A stretch of 18,881 nt of DNA from DATFKA01 sp042095835 (GCA_042095835.1 JBELML010000126.1:1-18881); one strand, 5' to 3'. Counted from the first letter of the stretch, positions 1-7,196 are shown. Numbers and translations: made by a program. The notes: generated by a model not told the origin, from the sequence alone.

Positions 1-103
1 TGAACCACATAGGGCAGATAGGAAACATAGAAATCCTGAACCACATGATACATAGCACATAGCACCTGACACTTGTCATTTGACACCTGACACCTAGCAA
101 AGC
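1..103. repeat. Degenerate short direct repeats at window edge
   Basis: This stretch is built from short imperfect repeats. TGAACCACAT occurs at 1-10 and 37-46, CACCTGACAC at 63-72 and 84-93, and variants of ACATAG and TGACA recur between them. Positions 67-78 read TGACACTTGTCA, which also fits a TGAC-N4-GTCA palindrome like the one upstream of hemN. It lies downstream of the ArsA-like gene and could belong to the control region of a gene outside the window. No coding potential is evident. Confidence 0.4.
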
Positions 104-134
104 ATCCCGAAATCCACTAGCGTTCCTTCGGGAT
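104..134. terminator. Weak hairpin after the ArsA-like gene
   Basis: ATCCCGAA (104-111) and TTCGGGAT (127-134) form a perfect 8-bp inverted repeat with a 15-nt loop, 58 bp past the stop of the ArsA-like gene. Read on the minus strand, the hairpin is followed by only a short, broken T run, so it is a poor intrinsic terminator. It may be a processing or 3'-end structure. Confidence 0.35.
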
Positions 135-191
135 TAATTCGACCAGATTGTATTGCTGCGCACTACAAAGGTCTCATTAACCTGACAAACG

Positions 192-1355
192 TCAAGCTTC
201 TCGTTCTAAAACGACCTTCAGGAATGGTGCTTCGTAGCGATGGCTTTTTAGTTGGAGGTAGTTGGCAAACCTGGGAAGGTAGATTGTACGACGCCTATTG
301 CCGAGATCGATCACCAACTCATCACCAAATTTCTTGAGTGTGTAAGTATCATTTTCTAGGAATGGTATTCGCGCATTGATCTCAAAGCCATTTTTCTTAT
401 CGACAATTTCAAAAGGATGATCCATATGCAGTACCGCAGAGGGCTCCAGATCTTGATAGATTGTATCTCCTATTTTTTCTAGCAAGTCTATACCAAAGAC
501 CTCTTGGCCTTGGTGTCCTACTTTCAAAATAGGAATTGGGGCAAAAGATTCTTCGATCTCTTCGAGATACGTGGCTTGTTTTTCTAAGTATTTATCAAAT
601 ACGGTGCCTGCTGCAGATTGTGGCAGTATCCGGTTGACGATCACTGCATCCACATTGTATCCATAGAGTTGTAGATAGGTATAAGCTCTTTTGGCTTCTC
701 GTACCACCATACGCTCTGGATTAGCGACGATACGGATAGAACAGATTTCTGGCTTTAAGAAGACTTCTTGAATCTTTTGTAGTTTCTCAAAAAGCAATTC
801 CATCTCCTCTAGTCCTTTATCCAAGGGCACACCAGTGACCATACGAACGCCCTTACCTACCGTTTTGATCGCCAATTTTCGGCCAGGAAAAGCCTTCATC
901 AGCCAAGATTGAGCAATCTGAGGTAGAGATAATAAGGTCAGGGTCTCCCCAGTAGGCGCACTATCAATGACAATCACATCGTACTTTTTCTCCTCGTAGT
1001 ATTTCTCCAGCCAAAGAAAAGCAGAGGCTTCTTCCATCCCAGGCAAAACAGATAATTCTTCGGCGACCACGTTATCTACGCCTTGCCAACGGAAGACCGC
1101 ACGCATCAAATGCCGCATATTGTTCCAGTACTTTTGCATAGAATAATACACATCAAATTCCTGCCCCCATAAATTGGGTGCTACAGGTGTAGGCTCAGGC
1201 TGTAGTTCAATATCTAAGGCATCCGAAAGGCTATGCGCAGGGTCAGTAGAAATAACTAAAGTTTTTTTCCCTTCTTGAGCAGCTTTAAGTGCAGTTGCCG
1301 CCGCTATAGTCGTTTTACCAACCCCGCCCTTGCCCGTAAATAATAGGATTCTCAT
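192..1355 (-). CDS. ArsA/Get3-family ATPase with C-terminal alpha-crystallin-like domain
   Basis: A 387-aa soluble ATPase of the ArsA/Get3 (anion-transporting/tail-anchored protein targeting) family. Visible motifs: deviant Walker A P-loop GKGGVGKTT at residues 8-16, switch I DPAHSLSDAL at 38-47, switch II DSAPTGETLTLL at 131-142, and an A-loop-like NPERMVVREAKR around 212-223. Residues about 313-385 (FEIVDKKNGFEINARIP onward) look like the HSP20/alpha-crystallin-type domain found at the C-terminus of some bacterial ArsA proteins and of the Get3d subgroup. It has one ATPase unit, not the two-domain ArsA pump form. Eukaryotic Get3's zinc-binding CxxC is absent, and no arsR, arsB or arsC lies nearby, so arsenite export is unlikely. 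A role as a membrane-protein or stress chaperone is inference. The start is ATG with no Shine-Dalgarno sequence. The gene is transcribed away from the 198-aa gene across a 225-bp spacer. Confidence 0.88.
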   Translation of the reverse strand: MRILLFTGKGGVGKTTIAAATALKAAQEGKKTLVISTDPAHSLSDALDIELQPEPTPVAPNLWGQEFDVYYSMQKYWNNMRHLMRAVFRWQGVDNVVAEELSVLPGMEEASAFLWLEKYYEEKKYDVIVIDSAPTGETLTLLSLPQIAQSWLMKAFPGRKLAIKTVGKGVRMVTGVPLDKGLEEMELLFEKLQKIQEVFLKPEICSIRIVANPERMVVREAKRAYTYLQLYGYNVDAVIVNRILPQSAAGTVFDKYLEKQATYLEEIEESFAPIPILKVGHQGQEVFGIDLLEKIGDTIYQDLEPSAVLHMDHPFEIVDKKNGFEINARIPFLENDTYTLKKFGDELVIDLGNRRRTIYLPRFANYLQLKSHRYEAPFLKVVLEREA

Positions 1356-1580
1356 AGGATCATCGTTGTTTTCAAAATGGTACTAGGTAAGCCTTAAATA
1401 GAAAGCTAAGATAAAGGCAATAGGTTACACTTGGGTTACAAATGGAGCAAAACATAAAAGAGGATAATTGGTCGTTTTCTGGCAGACAAACAGAGCAAAT
1501 AAATGAACAATCACAGCACCGATACATTTTATCAATGATGGAATGATGCATTGACTAATTAACAACAATCTCTGTTACCC
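1356..1580. promoter_or_regulatory. Divergent control region with paired GGTTACA heptamers
   Basis: This 225-bp spacer separates two divergent genes and must hold both promoters. The heptamer GGTTACA occurs at 1423-1429 and 1434-1440, one helical turn (11 bp) apart on the same strand, an arrangement typical of a dimer operator. A 6-bp inverted repeat, TCAATG/CATTGA, sits at 1532-1537 and 1549-1554. I found no convincing TAnnTTTG promoter; TATCTTAG on the minus strand, just below the heptamers, is a near match for the ATPase gene. Confidence 0.35.
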
Positions 1581-2177
1581 ATGTCTGAAATCTGGGATTA
1601 CTTCAAGGGGCTTTTCCAACAAGCTGAACAAAGTTCGCCCTCCCAGCCTTTGATTCATGAGATGATTGTGCGCAGTCCGGCGGAGAAAGAGGACTATCAA
1701 TACTGGATCGACACAATGGTTTGCCATCGACTGAAAGATTGGTTAAATGAGCAATTTGCAGTATACCAGCAAAGGCCTACGAGTATTGATCGGAGTATTG
1801 ATTTCTTGGATACGCCCTCCAGCAAAGGTTTTGTCATACATTTTCACCAAACCCAGTACAGTAATCGAGATGGACAGCATCTTTTTGATTATTTGAAGGA
1901 GCGAGTACTCGCACAAAACTACCGCACCCAAATATCAGACCTGAGAACTTACCAGCGTACACAAATCGTAGAAACGGTGCAGCGCCACTACGTCAAACCT
2001 AGAAGTGCACAAAATGAGCAGGGGCAATTTGATCAACGCTACGGAAATGTCATGATCGAACTTACCTTCAAAAACGAGCAATTGTATAATCTTAAATTTA
2101 GAGCTACTTCCTATAAAGATTTTCAATACACAGAAGCACTACCTTTTAAGGAATTATTCAACTTGGTGCTTAATTAA
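1581..2177 (+). CDS. Hypothetical protein, 198 aa
   Basis: I do not recognise this protein. It is a soluble, mixed alpha/beta-looking polypeptide of 198 aa with no signal peptide, no membrane segment and no obvious catalytic motif. It is rich in Gln, Tyr and aromatic residues. An N-terminal amphipathic stretch (SEIWDYFKGLFQQAEQ) is followed by alternating strand-like segments such as GFVIHFHQTQY and, near the C-terminus, NVMIELTFKNEQLYNLKF. The start is ATG at 1581 after AT-rich sequence with no Shine-Dalgarno. Codon use matches its neighbours, and the frame is open for the full length, so it is probably real. It is divergent from the ArsA/Get3-like ATPase and ends 13 bp from the convergent OmpA-family gene, so it is likely a single-gene transcript. 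Confidence 0.75.
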   Translation: MSEIWDYFKGLFQQAEQSSPSQPLIHEMIVRSPAEKEDYQYWIDTMVCHRLKDWLNEQFAVYQQRPTSIDRSIDFLDTPSSKGFVIHFHQTQYSNRDGQHLFDYLKERVLAQNYRTQISDLRTYQRTQIVETVQRHYVKPRSAQNEQGQFDQRYGNVMIELTFKNEQLYNLKFRATSYKDFQYTEALPFKELFNLVLN

Positions 2178-2190
2178 AAACACCTTTCTC

Positions 2191-3984
2191 TTACCTCAAC
2201 TCTAGGATTTTAATTTCTACTCGCTGGTTATTTCTGCGGCCAATTGGGGTATCATTAGTGTCGATTGGTTGACGTTTACCATATCCCTTGTAGACCAAGC
2301 GTTGAGCGTCGACTCCTTTTGTGACTAAATAGTCATAAACCGATTTTGCTCTTCCAGAAGACAGTCGATCACAATACTCAGGAGCGGGAAGGCTATTGGT
2401 ATGTCCTCCAATTTCAACCTTTGCGATCTCTGCTCTATCTAAAAGAATTTTAGCAATCTCATCAAGCGTAGTATTGGATGCCGCCTCAATATCATAGCTA
2501 TCTGCCTTGAAGTATAGCTTATCTACCCTGAGTGTAGCTCCTTCTTTGAGCTTAGCATCGTTTAGTTCTTCTAGGACTTTGGCTTCTTCTTCTACAGGCG
2601 CTGGTCTTGATGGAGCTTCGGCTTCGTTTTCGACCACCTCTTCTGTAGGCGTTTCTTCTACGGGCACATCGATAATGATGAGAGAGTTGAGCACTTTGCC
2701 TGTATTAGCGGATACATTAACTTGCTTTTTACCCTGCAAGTTGTCGGTTGTGGCCGCGTATTGTTGATACTTACTATTCTTCTTTGAAAAGGAAAAAGAA
2801 TACTCTCCTGTGAGTTGATTACTTTTTGCCGTAGCAATTGTATTGGAGGGATCAGCTAGATCAACCAGGCGTATTCTAGCCTCTAATGGTTGGCCATTTT
2901 GGTCCTGCACCTTACCATTGATCACTAAGGTTTCTTCTGGTTTAGCCTCTTCGAGTAGCGTCACTTGATAAATATCGCCATCAATAATCTGGTAGGCCAT
3001 ATCATCGGTAGGATCAACCACAAAGCCATAATCGTCGCGGGTAGAGTTGTAGGGAGCACCTAGATTTACGGGTGGTGTACATCTTGCACCTTCTGTCAAA
3101 GTGGTTTTGTATATATCATAACCTCCCATTCCACCGCGCTGATCAGAGGCAAAATAGACCGTTTTATTATCTCCAGCGATATAAACCGAGATCTGATTAG
3201 CAGCATTAGGAATGTCTAATAATTCGGGATAACTCCAGGTATCACCTGCTACTTTTCTGCTGATGTAGAGGTCATACTTTTTCTTATTGGGATTAAAAGT
3301 AGAAACGATAAAAATTTTCTCATTCGGAGAAATTGCCATTCCATCTGTACCTAGCACGTAGTTATTAAAGTTGATCCCTCTTCTTTCTAATTTTGGGGCC
3401 CAAGAAAATGGGTAGATCGTTCTCAATTTGATATACTCTCGGTATAAATTCCTTTCCTTAAGATCCCGCTCAAATACTTTATCCAACCTTAAGTCCATGT
3501 CTTTGAAGAATTGGGTAATATTACTCCCCATCCCAAGAGGTCTACCCCATTGGCTTCCATTCAATTCAGCACGGTAATAAGGACCTCCCGTCCATTCCCA
3601 TCCATCGCGCCAACTCTGAAAATATACGCCCTGCCCATCTGCGGTGATATTAGGTTCATCTTCACCACTATAGGTATTGATTCCCTCGCTCAAACTTTTA
3701 GGTGCACTCCACTTTCCCTCTCCTATTTTTACTGCATACCAAATATCGCCATCGTATTGAGCAACTCTATCGCCTGGTGCAATAGGCCTACGAGTAGACC
3801 AAGGCATACCACCCCTCATAGACATGAAGTATAAATATTTGCCATTGGGCGTTATCGACATGTTGGTCTCTCGATATTTACTGGAGAGCCCTGGCACTTT
3901 TTGGAGCACCTGTGCATTCAAATCCAGGGCGACCAAGCAGATGAATAGAAGAAATAAAGTAATTTTTTTCACACGGCAAATCAT
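2191..3984 (-). CDS. PD40/CRD/OmpA-family outer-membrane protein (PorE-like architecture)
   Basis: A 597-aa exported protein. Residues 1-24 form a signal peptide (KKITLFLLFICLVALDLNA, cleavage likely before Q25; no lipobox Cys). Residues about 40-345 carry PD40/WD40-like propeller repeats such as LYFMSMRGG (51-59), ISPNEKIFIVST (218-229) and VYFASDQRGGMGGYDIY (276-292). A carboxypeptidase-regulatory-like beta sandwich follows (about 353-440, LVINGKVQDQNGQPLEARIRL). An acidic Pro/Glu linker (441-476) leads to an OmpA C-terminal peptidoglycan-binding domain (about 485-597, with GGHTN at 526-530, LSSGRAKSVYDYL at 541-553 and the GRRNNQRVE tail at 582-590). The propeller, CRD and OmpA order matches the type IX secretion protein PorE of Porphyromonas gingivalis, except that the N-terminal TPR region is missing. 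Its role as a peptidoglycan anchor is well supported; a T9SS role is inference. ATG start, no Shine-Dalgarno. Confidence 0.88.
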   Translation of the reverse strand: MICRVKKITLFLLFICLVALDLNAQVLQKVPGLSSKYRETNMSITPNGKYLYFMSMRGGMPWSTRRPIAPGDRVAQYDGDIWYAVKIGEGKWSAPKSLSEGINTYSGEDEPNITADGQGVYFQSWRDGWEWTGGPYYRAELNGSQWGRPLGMGSNITQFFKDMDLRLDKVFERDLKERNLYREYIKLRTIYPFSWAPKLERRGINFNNYVLGTDGMAISPNEKIFIVSTFNPNKKKYDLYISRKVAGDTWSYPELLDIPNAANQISVYIAGDNKTVYFASDQRGGMGGYDIYKTTLTEGARCTPPVNLGAPYNSTRDDYGFVVDPTDDMAYQIIDGDIYQVTLLEEAKPEETLVINGKVQDQNGQPLEARIRLVDLADPSNTIATAKSNQLTGEYSFSFSKKNSKYQQYAATTDNLQGKKQVNVSANTGKVLNSLIIIDVPVEETPTEEVVENEAEAPSRPAPVEEEAKVLEELNDAKLKEGATLRVDKLYFKADSYDIEAASNTTLDEIAKILLDRAEIAKVEIGGHTNSLPAPEYCDRLSSGRAKSVYDYLVTKGVDAQRLVYKGYGKRQPIDTNDTPIGRRNNQRVEIKILELR

Positions 3985-4591
3985 ATAAAGGCTTGATGAA
4001 TAATTGGACTGTTTCTTAGTAAACTCTAATCTAGTTTTACAGATTACTTACAGGCAATAAAATATACCTGAACTCCCTAGAAATTACCAGTTAGTGACTA
4101 TGATTTAACCTTTTTTTAAATAATAGACTTGTTTGTTAATGCCTAGGGCAAACGTACCAAAAAAAATTACACTTCAATTTTTTATAAATTCAACTAAAAC
4201 TTCAATTCAAAACCGCTCTAGCATCTTCATTTTTGTCATTCGATACAAAAACGAAGCAAAAAAATCTTGCCTAGCCAAACTCGCTCCGCTCAAACAATGC
4301 CTAGGCGGCCTCCCGCACTTACTGATGACCTTTTTTACACTTAATTTCCATTAATAAGCATTTCTTTTTCAGTTTTTATTTTAATGCGTTTACCCTAGTT
4401 TACGCCCTCTATAGGCTACTACCCTCCAATAGCCTCTCTTTGGCGGGCAAGGGACCTTCTTTCGTTTGGATTGGTGAGATCAAGATTGCTTGACTACTCC
4501 GATAGAGATAAAAAACAACAACTGCTTCCTAGGAGCTTATGCTTTTCAGCAAAATGCTCAACTCCCTAGAAGCAGTTGTCATTCTATTTAC
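3985..4591. other. 607-bp intergenic region, no supported gene
   Basis: This is the only long non-coding stretch. The first ~150 bp are AT-rich and should hold the promoter of the OmpA-family gene; TATATTTT on the minus strand (near 4060-4070) is a 7/8 match to TAnnTTTG. AATGCCTAGG occurs at about 4138-4147 and again at 4296-4305, the second inside the palindrome GCCTAGGC (4299-4306), with a partner GCCTAG at 4269-4274. AACTCCCTAGAA occurs at 4071-4082 and 4560-4571. A 6-bp inverted repeat (AGGCTA/TAGCCT) lies at 4413-4435. The right end is the terminator of the universal stress protein gene. An open frame at 4133-4354 starts at TTG and has biased, non-protein-like composition, so I do not call it. 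Confidence 0.5.
4508..4580 (-). terminator. Rho-independent terminator of the universal stress protein gene
   Basis: On the minus strand, 12 bp after the usp stop, ACAACTGCTTC (complement of 4569-4579) pairs perfectly with its complement at 4518-4528. The stem continues as a less regular TAGGGAG/CTCCTAG extension. The hairpin is followed by TTGTTTTTTATC, a good T tract. This is a strong intrinsic terminator for leftward transcription. Confidence 0.85.
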
Positions 4592-5476
4592 TTAGCGAAT
4601 AATCATCAATGGGATTTCATGATTACGCTCTGCTAGGCGCTCCGTCACACTACCAAATACAAAGCGATTGAGGCGGTTGTGACCTTGAGCGCCTACGACA
4701 ATCATATCGGCTCCATTCTTTTTGGCAAACTCATCGATATGATGCGCCACGTTGCTATAGACATTGTCGATATAGACCATCTCGATGGCTACATCCGCCA
4801 GATTATTCCTTTTGACAAACTTCTTGAAGGCAGACTCCGCAGAAGTCTTTAAGATATCCTGGAATCCAGACCTTGGTACAGGACGAAGGTAATAATCAGT
4901 GGGCGGCAGGTCGATCAAGTATAAACCCTGGATTTGGATTTCCGGATTACGCTTTTTCCAGGCGTAGGCTTGCTGTACTGCTCTAGCAGAATTTTCAGAA
5001 AAATCTATAGGCACTAGAATTTTACGGACATAGCGCAATGGAGCATCCGGTACAAAAAGGATATTACTCTTTGCTTCTCGAGCTACACGCCTTGCGGTGA
5101 TTCCACTACCCTCACTTTGTTGCTTACGCCCTACTACTACACAATCAATTTCTTTGACCTCTACCCATCGCAGTAGCTTGGCAAGCGGCTGCCCCTCGCG
5201 CACTTCTACCTTCGCCTCAAAAGGCGGCTTCTCTCCAAAGACCTCTGTTAAATCGAGATTAATTTTATCAGTCACCTTCTCATCGATTGGGTACTCTGGT
5301 GCAAAAAGTTTTTGAAACTCAATATCTACCTCCTTGGGCATACTAAAATCAGGGATAATATGCAGAAAGTAGGCTTTATCCACTTTCATAAAGGCATGAT
5401 AGTAACATACTGCGCGCATCAAGTGCTCATCCATCGGGGAGAGATCTAATGCGACCATTATTCTTGAAAGTGTCAT
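4592..5476 (-). CDS. Universal stress protein with tandem Usp domains
   Basis: A 294-aa cytoplasmic protein with two UspA domains (about 3-145 and 149-294). The C-terminal domain has the complete nucleotide-binding signature G-x2-G-x9-G-S: GAQG at 262-265, then nine residues, then GS at 275-276, so it should bind ATP. The N-terminal copy opens with the usual IMVALDLS strand, but its corresponding region (VGRKQQSEGSGITARR) does not match the spacing, so it probably does not bind nucleotide in the standard way. Tandem Usps of about 280-300 aa are common in Bacteroidota and are often tied to low-oxygen or stationary-phase survival. The gene lies 117 bp downstream of hemN on the same strand and has its own terminator. 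Its upstream gap holds two palindromes. ATG start, no Shine-Dalgarno. Confidence 0.93.
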   Translation of the reverse strand: MTLSRIMVALDLSPMDEHLMRAVCYYHAFMKVDKAYFLHIIPDFSMPKEVDIEFQKLFAPEYPIDEKVTDKINLDLTEVFGEKPPFEAKVEVREGQPLAKLLRWVEVKEIDCVVVGRKQQSEGSGITARRVAREAKSNILFVPDAPLRYVRKILVPIDFSENSARAVQQAYAWKKRNPEIQIQGLYLIDLPPTDYYLRPVPRSGFQDILKTSAESAFKKFVKRNNLADVAIEMVYIDNVYSNVAHHIDEFAKKNGADMIVVGAQGHNRLNRFVFGSVTERLAERNHEIPLMIIR

Positions 5477-5518
5477 AATTTGTATGCTTTTGGTTAGGAA
5501 AACAAGTTGGGTACAGTG

Positions 5519-5530
5519 TATCTTAAGATA
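5519..5530. promoter_or_regulatory. Perfect 12-bp palindrome upstream of usp
   Basis: TATCTTAAGATA is a gapless perfect palindrome centred about 48 bp upstream of the usp start codon. It could be an operator or part of an AT-rich promoter. No regulator can be named from it. Confidence 0.35.
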
Positions 5531-5577
5531 AAGGAATCTCAGATGCTTAGAACAGGGTAATTATCAGGATAGCTTAC

Positions 5578-5589
5578 TGATTTTAATCA
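5578..5589. promoter_or_regulatory. FNR-like palindrome TGAT-N4-ATCA between hemN and usp
   Basis: TGATTTTAATCA matches the core TGAT-N4-ATCA of the FNR-type binding site, lying just past the hemN stop and centred about 107 bp upstream of the usp start. Its half-site spacing equals that of the palindrome in front of hemN. No good TAnnTTTG element sits 35-45 bp downstream of it, so activation of usp from this site is only a suggestion. Confidence 0.35.
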
Positions 5590-5593
5590 CCTC

Positions 5594-6940
5594 TTAAACC
5601 ACCTGGCTAAATAATTGCCCCTCAGGTTTTTTTGCCCAATAGTGCGCATCAAAAGCAAGGCAAATATTCCGGATAAAAGGCTGCCCAAGCGGGGTCACCT
5701 CTACCCTATCGCTGTCGATACGAATGAGGCCGTCTTTCTCCAACTCTTCTAGCCTAGCCAAAGCTGGCTCCAGCAGTGATTGCTCCTCATAGGGCCACTC
5801 CGTTTGGTACAGACACATAATATTGAGAATATGCTTACGTAAGACTTGATCCTCATAACTGAGGAGATGCCCTTTCAAAATTGGGAAAACACCTTGAGCT
5901 ACTTTATCTTGATAGTCTTCGATTTTCTTCTCGTTTTGTACAAAAGCCGTCCAACTATCACTTATAGAAGAAGCTCCAAGTGCCAGATTGAGGGTAGTAT
6001 CAAAGGGCGTATAACCCATAAAATTGCGATGCAGGCTACCAGAGCGGAGTGCTTTGCTCAGACCATCGTGGGGCAAGGCGAAATGATCCATCCCGATTTC
6101 TTGGTAGCCAATTTCTTCAAGCAGGGTACGACCTAAATCATAAAGTGCCCTTTTCTCTGCACCTTTTGGCAAATCTGCTTCAGAATAAGCACGCTGACTG
6201 GGTTTGATCCAAGGCACATGAGCATAGCTGTAAAAAGCCAAACGCTCTGGGCGTAGTTCAGCGAGTTTAGTCATATTGTCCAAGATATGCGCCTTGGTTT
6301 GGCGAGGTAGGCCAAAAATCAGATCATAATTGATAGAGGTATAGCCGAGTGTTCTTGCCCAACTCGTCACTTCTGCTACCTGCTCATAGGTCTGACTGCG
6401 ATTGATCAGCAGTAAAATCTCTGGAGCGAAATCCTGGATACCAATGCTCAATCTTTTGAAGCCCAGTTTTGCTAGGGTGGCTAAATGCTCCCGCTCTGTG
6501 GTACCTGGGTGCGCCTCAAATCCCATTTCACAATCTTCTGCTATCGCTACATCTTTATAAATCGTACTCAATAAGCGCTCTAATGCTTTTGGGCTAAAAA
6601 AAGTAGGCGTTCCTCCACCCAGATGCACCTCCTTGAGGATAGGTTTGCCTGGCAACAGCGCTTTATACATTGCCCATTCCGCTAGAACTGCATCAATATA
6701 GGGCTCCTCAACCTGATGATTTTTGGTGATGCGTTTGTTGCAACCACAGTAGGTACACAATTGCTCACAATAAGGAAGATGAATATAAAGGCTGATTTCA
6801 TTATTTTCCTGAAAGGCTTGTACCACCTGGCTTTTCCAAGCTGCTTGGCTTGGTGCTGTTGACTGCCAATAGGGTACAGTAGGATAGCTAGTATAGCGTG
6901 GTGCTGGAATGTTGTATTTCGCTAATAGTGATGTATTCAT
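5594..6940 (-). CDS. hemN: Oxygen-independent coproporphyrinogen III oxidase (HemN)
   Basis: A radical SAM enzyme that converts coproporphyrinogen III to protoporphyrinogen IX without oxygen, the anaerobic/microaerobic step of haem synthesis. I place the start at the ATG whose complement is 6938-6940, giving 448 aa (E. coli HemN has 457). From this start the HemN-type cluster motif CxxxCxxCxC is complete (C58, C62, C65, C67), preceded by the family's RYTSYPT (15-21) and followed by GGGTPTFF. The SIGIQDF and DLIFGLPRQT segments and the C-terminal winged-helix-like HemN domain are also present. An in-frame TTG at 6988 would add 16 residues (KPNREEYPKRQQQHS) but lies inside the predicted -7 element, so it is not the start. 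No Shine-Dalgarno. It is divergent from the CBS gene; usp follows on the same strand. Confidence 0.95.
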   Translation of the reverse strand: MNTSLLAKYNIPAPRYTSYPTVPYWQSTAPSQAAWKSQVVQAFQENNEISLYIHLPYCEQLCTYCGCNKRITKNHQVEEPYIDAVLAEWAMYKALLPGKPILKEVHLGGGTPTFFSPKALERLLSTIYKDVAIAEDCEMGFEAHPGTTEREHLATLAKLGFKRLSIGIQDFAPEILLLINRSQTYEQVAEVTSWARTLGYTSINYDLIFGLPRQTKAHILDNMTKLAELRPERLAFYSYAHVPWIKPSQRAYSEADLPKGAEKRALYDLGRTLLEEIGYQEIGMDHFALPHDGLSKALRSGSLHRNFMGYTPFDTTLNLALGASSISDSWTAFVQNEKKIEDYQDKVAQGVFPILKGHLLSYEDQVLRKHILNIMCLYQTEWPYEEQSLLEPALARLEELEKDGLIRIDSDRVEVTPLGQPFIRNICLAFDAHYWAKKPEGQLFSQVV

Positions 6941-6985
6941 TGAATGTTGTTGTTGTCTTTTTGGATATTCTTCTCTATTGGGTTT

Positions 6986-7030
6986 CAAAATTAGAAGCCA
7001 TAACCGCTACCAGGGGTGACTTTTGTCACC
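6986..7030 (-). promoter_or_regulatory. hemN promoter with CRP/FNR-type palindrome
   Basis: GGTGAC (7015-7020), TTTT, GTCACC (7025-7030) is a perfect 16-bp inverted repeat of the CRP/FNR superfamily type (TGAC-N4-GTCA core). Reading leftward, TAATTTTG lies at 6993-6986, an exact match to the Bacteroidota -7 consensus TAnnTTTG. Transcription would start near 6982, which puts the palindrome centre at about -40, the class II activator position. No TTG-like -33 element is present at the expected distance, as expected for an activator-dependent promoter. Confidence 0.65.
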
Positions 7031-7096
7031 TTTACAGATGAAACATATCAGCTAAGTCCAAGAGATTTGTCATCCTTCTTCAATGCTTCGTAGACC

Positions 7097-7104
7097 TATC
7101 TTTG
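7097..7104 (+). promoter_or_regulatory. Candidate -7 element for the CBS gene
   Basis: TATCTTTG is an exact match to the Bacteroidota -7 consensus TAnnTTTG, 92 bp before the CBS-gene start codon. The nearest upstream TTTG (7066-7069) is 27 bp away, wider than the usual spacer of about 19-21 bp, so the -33 element is uncertain. The hemN palindrome would sit at roughly -85 from this start and could act on both genes. Confidence 0.35.
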
Positions 7105-7124
7105 AAATATCATTTTTGCAGCTT

Positions 7125-7138
7125 CTGTCTAGTTAATG
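7125..7138 (+). repeat. Left arm of a 14-bp inverted repeat flanking the CBS gene
   Basis: CTGTCTAGTTAATG is the exact reverse complement of 7712-7725. The two arms enclose the whole CBS gene. This arm lies 58 bp before the CBS start codon and would be in its 5' untranslated region. Confidence 0.55.
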
Positions 7139-7196
7139 AGGGCTCTGCACAACTGGTAAAGCAAAAGATTTTTCTTAAAACAAGCGAACAATAATC

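Noticed and set aside
192..1355. Annotation as an arsenite efflux pump ATPase (arsA)
   Set aside because: Only one ATPase unit, an alpha-crystallin-like C-terminus, and no arsenic-resistance genes adjacent.
2507..2767. Ser-rich plus-strand frame opposite the OmpA-family gene
   Set aside because: It is the complement of the acidic Pro/Glu linker and neighbouring domains; low-complexity composition, no start signal.
4133..4354. Plus-strand open frame of 73 codons in the long intergenic region
   Set aside because: It begins at TTG in AT-rich sequence, has no family resemblance or ribosome-binding sequence, and its middle is translated from the CCTAG repeat block; treated as non-coding.
4413..4435. 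6-bp hairpin AGGCTA/TAGCCT as a terminator
   Set aside because: Short stem, no T tract on either strand, and the strong terminator for the nearby gene is already explained at 4508-4580.
6941..6988. N-terminal extension of HemN from a TTG at 6988
   Set aside because: The TTG overlaps the predicted -7 element, the added residues are not part of the HemN family, and the ATG at 6940 gives the usual N-terminus.
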